Assembly: GCA_012845835.1 (NCBI GenBank)
Contig: JABAKD010000013.1
Span: 10,735,201-10,799,200, forward strand
Reading direction: 5' to 3'
Origin: Undaria pinnatifida
Lineage: Eukaryota; Sar; Phaeophyceae; Laminariales; Alariaceae
Length of the DNA: 64,000 nt
Part shown: piece after piece, positions 21,186-32,514 of the stretch
Layout of the letters: each line of letters starts with the position of its first letter
Numbering within the stretch: position 1 is the first letter of the stretch
Notes under the pieces: generated by a model
Told to the model about the DNA's origin: nothing
The model's input: the letters and a program-made list of their open reading frames with translations, nothing else
The model's database searches: none
Position numbers and translations under genes: made by a program

Positions 21186-21489
21186 ATATAATACGCTAAG
21201 GTGGTCGTGAAGTTTTTTGGGATCTTTGAAAATATCTTGGTTATAAGACCCCCCCAAAAAAGCGGCGACTCCCGAGCTCCACTCGGCCTCCGCCGGCCTC
21301 GCGGTGCCACCACGTCCCATCCGCACAGCAGCACTACGACGTGCCGGCGAAAGAACGGCCGTCGGTGCCCCACCTCGGCGAGGGGGGAGCGTGGAAATCG
21401 CCCTCCCGGGGACGGCTCGCTTGGCCCCGGGCGTGGCGGGGAATAGTAAACAATTGCAAATCCCGCCCAGCCCGAGAGCATTGTAACCA

Positions 21490-22300
21490 ACGAATCGGCT
21501 GCTGCTCGCCTGTCAGGTGTATTGCTCTACGTACTGCTGCATTGCTGTACTGCAGTACTGGGTAGGTCCACGGGTGGTGAGTGGGTGGTGGGTGGTGGGT
21601 GGTGGGAGGTGGGCGGGCGGTGGATGGCGGAAACTCCCCCCGTTTGTTTCCTGTTTCATACCCTAGGTACAAGGTCCTGAAGAACCAACCAACTAACTGC
21701 TCCCCGCGTACCAGGTGTACTGCTGTACGTACTGCTGCACTTTTTGTTTCCTGTTTCATGCAAGGTCCTCAAGAACCAACCCACTAACTCCTCCCCGCGT
21801 ACCAGGTGTGCTGCTGTACGTACTGCTGCACTGCTGTGCTGCTGTATGTAGTAAAGGTTTGGTCGGTGGGTGGGTGGAGGATGCACTGACTGCGTCGTCC
21901 GTGGTGGGTGGGTGGCCTGTTATGATTTTGTTTTCTTAGTACTTACATAGTCTAGAGAGCTCTGAGGATGATACAGCGCCAATTTGTTTTTTTTTCGGGT
22001 GCAGGTGCACTGCTGTACGTACTGCTGCTGCACTGCTGTACTGCTGTACTGCTGTATATGTAGTAAAGGTTTGGTCGGTGGGTGGGTGGAGGGTGCACTG
22101 CGTCGTCTGTGGTGGGTTGGTGGGCCGTTCCGTACGTTGGAGTCTTTTTTCGTCCTGTGGGAGATGAACCTTTTTTTTAAATTAAAATATCGGCCTCCCA
22201 CTGGTGCTTGAGAGTACCACCGTCTCCACTGCTGCACACCTGTGTCCTTTACTATCGTACGTACTGCTGCACTGCCGTACTGCTGCCCTCTTATTATTTT
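21490..22300 (+). repeat. Local duplications around GTACTGCTGCACTGCTGTAC words
   Basis: The block CCCGCGTACCAGGTGTACTG plus CTGTACGTACTGCTGCAC occurs at about 21700 and 21800, with related versions at 21515, 22003 and 22253. TAGTAAAGGTTTGGTCGGTG followed by a GGGT-rich stretch and TGCACTG occurs at about 21847 and 22059. The pattern is segmental duplication with CTG/CAG-type slippage; there is no coding evidence. Confidence 0.65.
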
Positions 22301-22419
22301 GTTTTTCAAGTGTTGCATACAAAGAATACAGCATAAAATGGTTTTTTCCCGCCATACCGGCCGGCAACTGGCAAACTTCGGGAGTACCACTAGTTTGCAT
22401 TTTTAATAAAATAGATATC

Positions 22420-22555
22420 AGCGTGACGTTGTGGTCTAGTAGATAGGCTGTCCGCTTATAATCTTTGCCCTTCGGTGGTTCGAATCTGGGTGTCATCGGA
22501 AAAAAAAAGTGATTCCCCAAAAAAACATCGAAATATATTTGTAACAAAAATAGAC
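22420..22555 (+). repeat. tRNA-derived SINE family S1, copy 7
   Basis: CAGCGTGACGTTGTGGTCTA, GTAGATAGGCTGTCCGCTTA, TCGGTGGTTCGAATCTGGGT, then the A-rich tail. All intact copies in this cluster are on the + strand. Confidence 0.7.
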
Positions 22556-22680
22556 CAGACAGGTGGAGCAAGAAATCAAAGAAAAGCTGAACCGTTCCGC
22601 AAGTAATAAGCTGGACCGTCCGACCTCGGAGATACCAGGGAAGCACCAACCGCGCGCTTTCAGCACAAAAATATTCATAA

Positions 22681-23300
22681 GTAAGTCTATGTCGGACCCC
22701 TTCCGACAATCAATCACCGAACTATGAACTTCTTACTCGTACCACAACTCGGCGCCCAAAGGTAATTAATGGCTTAAGTTTTCTGGATTTTTTTAATTAT
22801 TTGTTATTTAATGATACTCGGCCCGGTTTGCCTGCCCCCTGCCCTTTGCTTGTGACATTTATCCCGACTCGTCTCACCGTAAACTGCTGTGGACCGGCCG
22901 ACAATCTTGCAGCGGGCTCGGAGTAGACATGGTAGAGAGGATGGTACTCGCGATGGGTCGAAAAAACCCCCGACTGGAGTAGGGTCGGCCGCAACCGCTG
23001 TCCGCGTGGTGTCTGCAGACGTACTGACCGGGCGGCGAAACCCACCCTTCGCCCTCCAGAGATGGCAGAAGTCGATCGATAAAACTTGTCTCGCTGTCTT
23101 CTGCCACGCCGATATCACGATACCCACATTCAACAATGCTAAAAGACCAGCTGCAACTAACTGAAGAAGAGCCAGCTCTCTCCTTCGGGCATTCCGCACT
23201 CTCGTAGCTCGTTTTGATGTTTTGATTCACTGCTGTCCTCTGCCGACTGAAGAAGATGAGAGCAACGGACAGTCCATGGACTGCAGCTCGTAACTTCAGC
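22681..23300. other. Fragment shared with foldback element 2, then no gene seen
   Basis: Bases 22681-22735 (TATGTCGGACCCCTTCCGAC and following) repeat 9043-9097, so a piece of the foldback family sits here. The rest has overlapping - strand frames (one starting MRNARRRELALLQLVAAGLL with a hydrophobic stretch) but no domain I recognise. Confidence 0.5.
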
Positions 23301-23311
23301 CCGCTATTCCG

Positions 23312-23329
23312 CTAACCCTAACCCTAACC
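23312..23329. repeat. Short interstitial telomere-like tract
   Basis: CTAACCCTAACCCTAACC, three units of the TTAGGG-type repeat read on the C-rich strand. Degenerate CCTAACCC words follow near 23600. Such tracts mark repaired breaks or former ends in many genomes, but this one is short enough to be chance. Confidence 0.5.
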
Positions 23330-23860
23330 ATGTACGTCTGCACCTACTGAGTAGGAGGAGGATGGCAAATCATGCAAGTGGGATCCGGTCCGGGCGGGAT
23401 GAGGGTAGAGGTGTGGACCAATTAAAATGGAGTTGTGGCCTATTGAGCACCCCGTTTCAACCATTTCAACCCTACGAACACAGACAACAATGTCAACCCT
23501 ATTCGCATTACTGGTGTGCAAGAAAAGGGCTGCACACCTTCGTAGTCAACGTCTATCTTGCACGTCCGCCCAGACACAACCCGACCCCTACTCAAATCCT
23601 ACCCCTAACCCGAACCCTCTGGGGGGCTCGAGGTCGGCAAGGGCGGTCGCGCGAAATAGGTGCTATGGTGCTGACCAACGTCCAACTCTTCTTCATGTCT
23701 TCATGAAAATGGAAATTATGAAATATGAAGGTTTTTGTGTTGTATGACAGGCGTTATTATTTGGAACCTAATTCCGCCGCATTCTCTAACACCTAACACC
23801 CTCTCGTGACCACACCTCGCAACACCACCCCCGTACAACCCTACCGTAGGTACGAGCAAC

Positions 23861-26800
23861 ATGGCGCGCAAAAGGGCGAGGACGAGCGCAGAGGGCGCAG
23901 GCTCCCCCGCTGCCGCGGTGGCGAAAAGTAAGTCGGCAGTCCCTGTTGCTTCGGCCAAGAAGGACTCGGAAACAACGAGTGCGGTCAATGGAGCAGAAGC
24001 GGCCGTAGAGCACGAGGCAATGGAGGAGGAGGACGAGGACGAGGACGAGGACGAGGATGATAGTGGTGATGATGGGGAGGAGGGGGATGAGGATGAGGGT
24101 GGTGAGTGGATGGAGGTTTGTTGGTTGGGTTTGTTCAGTGTACTTGCTGCAAAGGGCTCGCTGTGTGCGATGCTCAAAACACTCACCAGGTACACTGGTT
24201 TGCTCGGTAAAGCGCCAATTGTCTTGCTCGTGTACAAGGGTACATGATGCGCGGCTGCTGCAAAGCTGATTAACCCTCTTGGTACTACAGCAGTACTGAC
24301 TGTAGACTGCAGGACTAAGGGGATTCACCGACCTATATCCTTGATGGGGACTAGCGTGCACAGCCCGTAGCACGCGCGATCGAAGTACCACACGCACCTT
24401 GCAAATATGAGTTTCGACATAACAAACCTCGATCTCGTAGCTGATGAACACCGGTTTGCTCGCGAGAGCATTCACACCTCATTCTCACGATAGGCAGGTG
24501 AACAGCTGAAGCTCTCCTGGTATTAGATACCTGCTAGTCATGGCAGGGGCTCTAAATGCTCTGGGGATCCTTGCCCGTGCATCCACTACTATAACATACA
24601 GCAGCTCGATAAATATCTTCCTCTCTATGATAGTGCATCACTGAAGCTTTTGGCAAAATCCAACGAGAGCTGACATAAGACAGATAACGAACCGAAAATT
24701 AAAGCTCGACCTTGCCCACATAACGTAGACACCCCCCGATAATTGCGCGATTATAGAGCTGTGAGTTAGTGGTTATTAGTAGTAGTCGGACTATTAATAA
24801 TATAGTTAATCGTTTCCCGGAGGTGCCAACTATCCGAGTTATTGGGTTTCCATACTTGTAGAGAGGATTATCTGATGCGGGGTGCATTGTTGCTTTTTTG
24901 GGAGGGGTAGCCTGTCTTAAATCGGCACGGCGGCTGGCCGTCGGCGGGCTTCGCCGGCCGACTTGACGACTAAAGTCAGTTGCTAGCGGTAGCTACTAAT
25001 TTGTGATTAGTCATGGCATCCTGCCGAGTTACAACTAGCAGTTGGGTACGCACACCGCCGACCTATACTCGTATCCGTCACCAGGTCATGTCATATTGTA
25101 AAATGACGGGTATTGGACATAAATCAAAGGGCTTTCAAGGAGCCGTCAAGTCAGCTGAGGTATTCAGGAGACTGTTCTTTTGTTCGGGATATTGTACTCG
25201 TATTATACCATGTTCCCCGCTCTTGTATATACCGGAACATGAAAAAAAAAAATGGGCACTAGCGATACCACCTGAGTGCACCGCTCGAGCACCAACGGCG
25301 ATCTGTGGCAAATATGCTATTATTAGGACACCACGCGTCAAGCCCCTTTTCGCCTTCAATATACTACTAGTTTTGTTTTACGGGGGCGGTCAGTCCAGGC
25401 GTCCAACCGCGGTCTCGTAACAGCATTTTTGGTGTGGAGACCTGTCTTGGGCGCGTTAAGGCCTCTTTGGCCTAAACATTCTAGCTTTTAATGTTGGGAC
25501 GGTCAGTCATACTTTCAAACGACGGTCTCCTACACAATTGCTCTATGGCGAATAAACCGGGAAGTCCAAACAGGCGTGATGCTTGTGTGCGTTGTGCCCC
25601 TTCTCAGGGCTTTCGGGTTCGAATCACCCAAGCCGCCATTCCCATTCCAACAACAGTTGTAAATGTGCGTTTGGTAGCGTAACCTGCCCGGGTATAAGCT
25701 ACCGACCGGTATGTAATACCCTATACCTGGCACAAGGTATTACCGCCCCCCAATACCATAACCGCCTCCATAACACTTAATATCAAGTTTTGGAAAGCAT
25801 GGTGTGTTTGGCAGGGTAACCTAGCCGGGGATAACCTACCAACGAGTACCTGGTACCAGATATTTCCGCCCCACAATACCACAAACGCCTCCATATCACA
25901 TAATATTAATTTTTAAAAGAGCACGGGTAGAACGTACTCATGTATTGACCCCAGTACCATCCCATTACCTACCCTGCGATCAGGGGTCAGGGGACACAAC
26001 AGACCCCATGCGAGGTTTTCTTGCACCAAGGGACCACGAGGTTTTGCGTCTCTTCGAGGCTTTTTTGCTGCTGAATAGACATTCGATCGGGCGGATGGGT
26101 TCAAACCGTTTTGGAAAGCCTCGTGTCCCAACCCTCTCCCCTTTCTCCTCTCGCCCCCCCACCCCCTCGCTACACACATCGCCTTTTTATTTTTTCTGAA
26201 AGATTTCGCGGGTGGTGACATGGATGACGACGACAGCGAAGGGGATGTCCCAGACTTCCGCAAGCGCATTCGTCGGAAGCGTGATAAAGATCGCGCTGCT
26301 GCCGCCGTGGCCGCCGAAGGAGGCGCTAACGGTACCGGTGAAGCTTCGACATCGTCGCTAAGCGAAGAAGTTGGGGAAGGAGAGGGCGGCGGTGGGGAGG
26401 GGGAAGGGAGAGGGGAGGTGATGGAGTTTGCTTCGGACGGGACGTACCGCAACAAGCAGAGGGTGCTTCTCTTTTCTTCAAGGGGAATTACGTCGCGGTT
26501 CCGTCATCTGCTGGCGGACCTACGCAAGCTTATCCCGCACCACAAGAAGGTGTGTATGAGACTGCTCAGGCGTCTTGTGATTGGCTTGACTTGGCTTGGC
26601 TTGGCTTGGCTTGTTTCGCCTCGTCTTGTCTTGTCTCGTCTTGTCTCGCCTTATCTTGGCTTGGCTTGGCTTGTGGCTTGGCTTGGCTTGACTTGTTTCA
26701 TCTCGTCTCGGCTCGTCTCGTCTCGTCTCGTCTCGTCTTGTCTTGTCTTGTCTCGTCTTGTCTTGCCTTTTCTTGGCTTGGCTTGGCTTGGCTTGTGGCT

Positions 26801-29800
26801 TGGCTTGGCTTGGCTTGTCTCCTCTCGCCTCCTCTCGTCTCCTCTCGTCTCCTCTCGTCTCCTCTCGTCTTGTCTCGTCTTATCTTGGCTTGGCTTGTCT
26901 TTTGTTATATGTTGGTGTTTTACAATCAGGTATATATATATATTCGTAACCAGTGGTAACACGATCATGCGTTGATACTAATTGTTTACCCCCGCCCCCT
27001 TTCCCCCTATATGGTCTTACAGAGTACGGCCATGCATGATACCTGGTAATGATTAACACCCCCCCCCCCCTCCCCCCAAACAACAATAGGACGTGAAACT
27101 AGACGTGGGGCGAGACGAGAGCCTGTCGAGCGCGGTGAACGGAATCGCGGAAATCAAGAGCTGCAACTCGTGCGTTTTCCTGGAGTGCCGCAAGAAGACC
27201 GACTTGTACCTCTGGGCCGGCAAGACCCCTGGTGGCCCTTCCGCCAAGTAAGAAGAGATGCAGCCTAGGCATGCGCTAGTGTGGGGGGGTGTACTCAGTT
27301 CGTGCATGGCCGTAGTCGTATGGCCATAGACCCTCGCATCCCTACTATGCCGGGACGGAGCACGTCGGACTGTCACCAACCAGGCAGACATTGCTTGCAC
27401 CAAGCGCGAAGCGCCGTGAGGTGTTCGGCTTGAAGGTATGATCAATGAGCAACCAGCAGCAAGGAGCACGTCAAGTACAAAGCAACACAAACTTATTTGT
27501 CAGTTACGTACCAACACGACCGCTTGCACTTGACCGGCAAACGACCGCAGCGACGGAGTCAGGACCCCAGCAACAACAAAGCACGCCATCGACACACATT
27601 TCTCCAAAGAGTCTTCTCGGGGGAAGAAAACACCAAACAATGCGATACAGGGACGAATGCATGCCACCACTGGTTTCTTCCGTGGATACTGTATACTTAC
27701 TACCACCTTTGCGTGGCGCAGCTTAACAACAGGAAGAACTTGTATAATACAACCCTTGAGGCCCCGGGAACGCAGCCACTCGCAATGCTGCTGTGTGGCT
27801 TTCCCTGCCGCAGTAATCGTAATCACTACTACCTCCTCGTTTAGTCATGCGTGCGCTTGCCACTATATCCATGTATATATGTACGTGTACCTACCGAAAT
27901 TCAATAAACAAATGCACTACTCCTATGATCCCTACCGCAGTACCACGGGGATTCTTTTATAGTATTAGTATTATTTGTTTGGGACAAAATATGACGCCAA
28001 TTTGGAAATAATGTCTTGCCAAGTTTTTTTTTAACAACCTCTCCATACATCATGACCCGAAGAATAACTGGAAAGTACCGTTCAAAATACAAAATTTTGC
28101 GCGCTTCTCGCTTGGACGGCGGCCTTCGAACAAAGTGATTTAACCGATACATGCTATAGCACTGCCCACTGATCTATACTAAATCACTTGACTCAGTTAG
28201 CTCAGTTGGTAGTGCTACTACAACATATGTTCAACTATCAAAATAACCATTCATAATGTCGTCAGCGCGCATGCTTGAAAAAGACAAATATGAAGTCGGT
28301 GAAAATCGAACTCACGACACAGCACTACCCACTGCCACTTGACTCAGTAACACTCACAGTGAGTGGATTATGCGAAAAACCAACCAAATATGTTTTCGAG
28401 TTCGTTAATTAATTCTCACCGACTTCGTAAGAGCGATCTCCGGAGCTATCCCCTCTCCACGTACTACAGTTAGTACAGTTAGTAGTACTCAGGAGAACAC
28501 TAACAACTACCATCACCATTCATAACGTCTCCAGCGCGCGCGCTCCTGAATACCAAACATGATGTGGGTGAAAATCGTACTCACGGCACATCCTTCGTTG
28601 GTGATATAGCACTATACCCACTGAGCCGAAAGGAAACGACACACAGCAGTAGTAGCTACAATACGGCAAGCGCTTGGAGGCGGCCATGAAAAAAGCATCG
28701 TCGGGAAGAAATTTAGATGCCATTTTGGAAATGTTTTCCCTTATTTATTCGTTCAAGCTCCACATATGCCAATATCCAAGAATAGCTCGGGCGTATACCG
28801 CCTAAAATGCAAAAAAAAAAAGCGCACTTCTCGGTTGTCTCGCTCAGCGTCTATCCGCGTTCACATCTATGTGCGGAACGGATACGGCAGGGCGAGGGGC
28901 GTTGGAGCCGCCCCGCGAAGACGGCGCTCGAACGAAGCTATTTGACCGAGAATTCCAGTTCCGAGAATCGCATATTCCTCCTGCAGACGTTATTTGCATA
29001 ATAAGGTGGCGCCAAAACGGTTTTGAGCCCATCTATATCAGGCTGACGTGCAGACCAAGCACGCTCAAAATGAGAAAAATTTCAACAGTACCAAACGCAA
29101 TGATATAAAAAGACGAATTAGAGCGATCTACTACTGATATAACACGCGTTCTTCTGGACGTATCATGTTCGTCTTGCAGCCTTTCTAATCTTCTTGCATG
29201 GCATTCTTCACAACTACTCGCGGTTTCCCGTGTTTTATTCGTACAAGCCCTGCAGACGTCAAAGCAAAACAACCGCATTTTGGCTAGTTTCTTGCATAAT
29301 AGGTCGCGCAAAAAACCTTGGCCTATTGGGTCAAAGTCTACTAACTAAGCTCGCAATTATTTACGCGGTCGCAATTCGGCTGGTCATTTGCATCGTGTAC
29401 GTTATCTAAGGATTTTTTTATTTGTTTATGAAGAGTGTCCGTCTAGAATTTTACTTCCTAAATAAAGTTGTATCCCCGCCTTCGTTCCTGGCCGTAGGGA
29501 ACCTTTCGCAGATGTCGTAGTATATACGTGTACGAAAAGCACGTCATCGCTCAGGCGTTATTTGTTTATTTCTTCTTGTAGGTTGTCCATCGTTGTTGTA
29601 CGTTGTTGTTGGCGCGTACCCAATTGATATTTTATCAGATATTATTTTTTTATTTCATCATGAGAGTATTCACCCGACGAAGTTATACACATTCTTCACA
29701 ACTCCTCCTGCAGACGTTATTTGCGTATTAAGGTCGCGCAAAAAAACGATTTTGAGCCTAGATCAGGTTGACGTGCGGACCAAGCAAGCTCGAAATGAGA

Positions 29801-32514
29801 AACACTTCAACAGCACCAAACGCAATAATATAAAAAGATGAATTAGAGCGATATACTACTGGTATTATAACACGCGCTCAAGCCCTGCAGACGTCAAGCA
29901 AAACAAACGCTCGAGAGTATATCACCGCAAAATTCAAAACTCTAGCAAATACCTACCGTTTGGAAATGATGCCAATTTTGGAAAATATCCAGACGCTGCA
30001 GACGTTAAAATACAACCGAAGTCGCAAGATTACCTCCTCAAAATACAATATTTTTGCAAGCTCTCCCTTGTCTCGCTCAGCATCCATCCGCGTTCACGTC
30101 GAGGTGCCCAACGCGTCAGGAAGAGCGAGGGGCGTTGGAGCCGCCCCTCAAAGACTTTTTCGGGTTGGAGCCGCCCCCCGAAGACTTTTACGTGTTACGT
30201 GTTTCATTCGTTCAAGCCCTGCAGACGTCAAGCAAAACAAACGCTCGAGAGTATGCCACCGCAAAATTCAAAACATTAGCAACTACCATGTGGAAATGAT
30301 GCCAATTTTGTACATCATCCAGGCGCTGCAGACGTCAAGATACAACCGAAATTTCAATAATTCCTCCTCGACATGCAATATTTTTGCAACTTCTCGCTTG
30401 TCTCGTTCGGCATCCGTCCGCGTTTAGGTCGAGGTGCGGAACAGATACGGCAGGGCGAGGGGCGTTTGAGCCGCCCCCGAAGACGGCGCTCGAACGAAGC
30501 TATTTGACCGAGAATTCAAGTTCCGCGAATCGCATACTGAGGCCGAGACGAAAAACGACTCCTGACCGAATCCCCGAAAGAGAATGATCAGATATATATA
30601 ATTATCCCAGTCGGGGTCTAAATATATAAGGTAAATTGCCTAGAAAATCTAAATTTTCGAAAACTTCAAGCAAGTCAATTTAAACGTGGCTTATATTTGG
30701 CGGCAGACCCACTTTTCTTAACTGTCAGACAATGTAAACATGGCTTATACTTGGGCCCAGACTGGTGTCCATTTTTGGCAAAAAAGTGTAAAAATGAAAC
30801 TTGAAAAGTCAACAGTCGATTTATTCGAACTTCAAAAGCAAAAGGTGTAAAATGAAACTTGAAAAAGAGTCGATTTATTCGAACTTCAAAAACAAAAGGT
30901 GTAAAATGAAGCTTGAAAAATCAATAATCGATTTATTCAAAAGTTCAAAAGTTCGAAGACGACCATGTAACGGTACCGTCGGCCGTTTTTTTTTTTATCC
31001 CAGGTTCCATGTTTTGAACGTGCACACCATGGACGAGCTTAAGCTGACGGGGAACAGTATGCTCGGCTCCAGGCCGCTTCTCAACTTCGACGCCAAGTTC
31101 AACCAGACGCCACATTGGAAGTGAGCGCGTTTTTTTCTGCTTTCACTTTGTTGTTTTTACCTTTTTTTTTGCTCTGGAGCCTGCGATTTGGTTGAGGGGT
31201 TGATGTCTAGTGGTGGTGGTTGTTGTTGTTGTTGTAGTTACAGGTGTGGTTGGTGTTGGTGGCGGTGATGGCATTGGTGTTACACGTGTTGCTTTTAATC
31301 GTGGTGATGGTACCTAGTGAACTGCCGTCCTCGTAATGAAAGCGCGTACATTTTTTTTTCTTCTCTCACATTCTTGCGTTTCCCTTCTCTCACCTTCCCT
31401 CTCTCGCCCTTTCTCTCTTTTCCCCTCTCTCTCTTGCCTTATCTCCCTCTCTTGTCCTCTCCATATTTTTCGCCCCCCTGCCCCCCCTCCCGCGCACCAC
31501 CGCCCCTCTTCCCCCCGTGCTTGTCCATGCCATTGAAGGGTGGTGAAGGGGATACTGATGGACATCTTCAACACACCCAGGGGGCACCCCAAAAGCAAGC
31601 CTTTCATCGACAGGGTCATGGTGCGCCAATCCTCTTGAACGTTAAACTTACGCAAACTGTATATCTAATTCCAGGTAGTTTTTTGCCGAAAGTGTGGTTG
31701 CAGCTGTAGCTCAAGATTTGACACCCCCGCCCCCACCTCTACCCCGTTCCTCTCCCCCGCACTACCGCCGCGGTGAGGCGAAAATAGGGAGTCGTTGAAC
31801 CGTGGGATAGAATGTGGCGCTCTCGGTATAGACATAGACCGGTGCCATTGGCAAGCAGTGTAATTATTATCACCCTTAGTATTTACTCTCTTCGCCTTGT
31901 ACGCCCCCACAGCATCAAGTAAAACGTGTTGCGGCGCGACCCCCCTCCCCTCCCCCCCTCATCTCCTTCCCCACCTCTTGTGTTCTCTTTGCCTCCCGAT
32001 CTTCTTTTTGCCTCATCTTGCCTCCCCTCCCTCCGCTACCCTCTCGCCCCCCCCCCCCCCCTCGCTCCCTTTTTTTGTTGCTCGCGTTTTGAAAAATACA
32101 ATAACCGTACCACCTAAAAAGTCCTTCTTCGTCGCGGACGGAAAAGTGTGGGTTCGAAATTATCAGATAGTGGACAAGGGGGACGGGTCAAGCTCCGCCC
32201 TGAACCGCAAAATTGAGGAGGCGGGGTCGGGGGCCGGGGGTGGGGGCAAGGGAGGGGCGGATGACCCACTAAGTCTGGTGGAAATGGGACCCCGGTTTGT
32301 CTTGGATCCCATCCGGGTATTTGCCGGAAGTTTTGGCGGGCCCACCCTGTATGGGAATGCGGCGTATGTGTCGCCTAACGCTGTGCGCTCGGCGAGGAAA
32401 CGTAAGGCGGGGGTTAAGTTTGAAGACCGCCAGGATGCGAAGAAGATTATTCGCGGCAAGAAGGCGGAGCCGGCTGTGCCCCGTGGCCCGCTGGACGATG
32501 TGTTCACCGGCTAG
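23861..32514 (+). CDS. BRX1: BRX1 homologue, ribosome biogenesis protein (six exons)
   Basis: The exons are 23861-24101, 26203-26549, 27090-27247, 31004-31120, 31539-31620 and 32122-32514. They sum to 1338 nt (445 codons plus TAG) and every junction keeps phase; most sites are good (GTGAGT, GTGTGT, GTAAGA, GTGAGC donors), but the exon 5 donor GTGCGC is weak. Residues 1-160 are a charged, acidic low-complexity N terminus. The Brix domain follows: YRNKQRVLLFSSRGITSRFR, LRKLIPHHKK, IAEIKSCNSCVFLECRKKTD, LYLWAGKTPGGPSAKFHV, NVHTMDELKLTGNSMLGSRP, FNTPRGHPKSKPFIDR, VWVRNYQIV, and after a Gly-rich insertion MGPRFVLDPIRVFAGSFGGP and YVSPNAVRSARKRK. BRX1 proteins act in the nucleolus in assembly of the large ribosomal subunit and processing of its rRNA. 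The protein is longer than the usual 290-350 residues because of the N terminus and the Gly insertion. Intron 1 is 2.1 kb and intron 3 is 3.8 kb, both filled with repeats. Confidence 0.95.
24290..24460 (+). repeat. Dispersed repeat shared with 62985-63110 (BRX1 intron 1)
   Basis: CGACCTATATCCTTGATGGG, GCGCGATCGAAGTA, CTTGCAAATATGAGTTTCGA and CGATCTCGTAGCTG correspond in order to the 62985-63110 copy. The intron copy lies about 200 bp after the exon 1 donor. Confidence 0.65.
24700..25020 (+). repeat. Dispersed repeat shared with 54790-55150 (BRX1 intron 1)
   Basis: GTTTCCCGGAGGTGCCAACT, GAGTTATTGGGTTTCCATAC, GGCTGGCCGTCGGCGGGCTT and ACTAATTTGTGATTAGTCAT follow the same order as in 54790-55150, at perhaps 65-70% identity. 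Both contain a GC-rich inverted segment (GGCTGGCC..GCCGGCCGAC). Old copies of an unclassified element. Confidence 0.6.
25550..25920 (+). repeat. tRNA-like segment plus tandem pair of diverged 130-bp units
   Basis: CTTTCGGGTTCGAATCACCC (25610s) is a box B/T-arm-like motif. It is followed by two units, 25665-25795 and 25802-25918, sharing TTGGYAGSGTAACCT, GATA-CTACC, TACC, CCGCCCC.CAATACCA and CGCCTCCATA. Within BRX1 intron 1. Confidence 0.6.
26575..26905 (+). repeat. Pyrimidine-rich 5-bp minisatellite right after BRX1 exon 2
   Basis: About 330 bp of CTTGG, TTGGC, TCTCG, TCTTG and CTCCTCTCGT units, with blocks that alternate between TTGGC-rich and TCTCG-rich. It starts only 25 bp after the exon 2 donor. 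The transcribed RNA would be U/C-rich with few A. Confidence 0.85.
27285..27430 (-). repeat. Repeat R2, 3' module (BRX1 intron 3)
   Basis: The reverse-strand copy begins at a G run (C run on the element strand) followed by TGTACTCAGTTCGTGCATGG and CCGTAGTCGTATGGCCATAG, then CCCTCGCATCCCTACTATGC and CAAGCGCGAAGCGCCGTGAG. It matches 61560-61715 and 44795-44945. Confidence 0.75.
28187..28640. repeat. tRNA-like SINE fragments (BRX1 intron 3)
   Basis: On + at 28197: TTAGCTCAGTTGGTAGTGCT, a classic box A. On - at about 28345-28285: CAGTGGGTAGTGCTGTGTCG then GTGAGTTCGATTTTCAC. On - at 28640-28555: CGGCTCAGTGGGTATAGTGC then CCGTGAGTACGATTTTCACC, where GTGAG can pair with TTCAC as a T-stem. The same GGTGAAAATCG motif in two copies shows a family. 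No full cloverleaf, so they are SINE or tRNA pseudogene pieces. Confidence 0.5.
28720..29110 (+). repeat. Repeat family F, copy 2
   Basis: Contains the GC-rich core GGCGAGGGGCGTTGGAGCCG and the segment ending GACCGAGAATTCCAGTTCCG, followed by CCTCCTGCAGACGTTATTTG and a tail ATATAAAAAGACGAATTAGA. Confidence 0.7.
29700..29885 (+). repeat. Repeat family F, 3' module
   Basis: CCTCCTGCAGACGTTATTTG through ATATAAAAAGATGAATTAGA and GATATACTACTGGTATTATA repeats 28975-29155 without the GC-rich core. Confidence 0.65.
29915..30600 (+). repeat. Repeat family F, copies 3 and 4 in tandem
   Basis: Two successive units, about 29908-30220 and 30240-30600. Each begins at CGCTCGAGAGTAT with ACCGCAAAATTCAAAAC, passes through GGAAATGATGCCAATTTTG, and contains the TTTTTGCAAS and GCGAGGGGCG core. 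The second ends in CTCCTGACCGAAT like copy 1 at 1461. Confidence 0.7.
30785..30955 (+). repeat. Tandem triplet of a 55-bp unit
   Basis: Three units sharing GTGTAAAAATGAARCTTGAA and TCGATTTATTC(G/A)AACTTCAAAA. It ends 48 bp before the exon 4 acceptor of BRX1, next to the polypyrimidine tract. Confidence 0.8.

Noticed and set aside
22804-23230. - strand frame starting MRNARRRELALLQLVAAGLL as a small membrane protein
   Set aside because: Only one hydrophobic stretch, and two other overlapping frames of similar length exist. No supporting motif or splice evidence.
31317-31709. Ser/Leu/Phe-rich frame in BRX1 intron 4
   Set aside because: It is the CTCTCTTTCCC polypyrimidine tract before the exon 5 acceptor.
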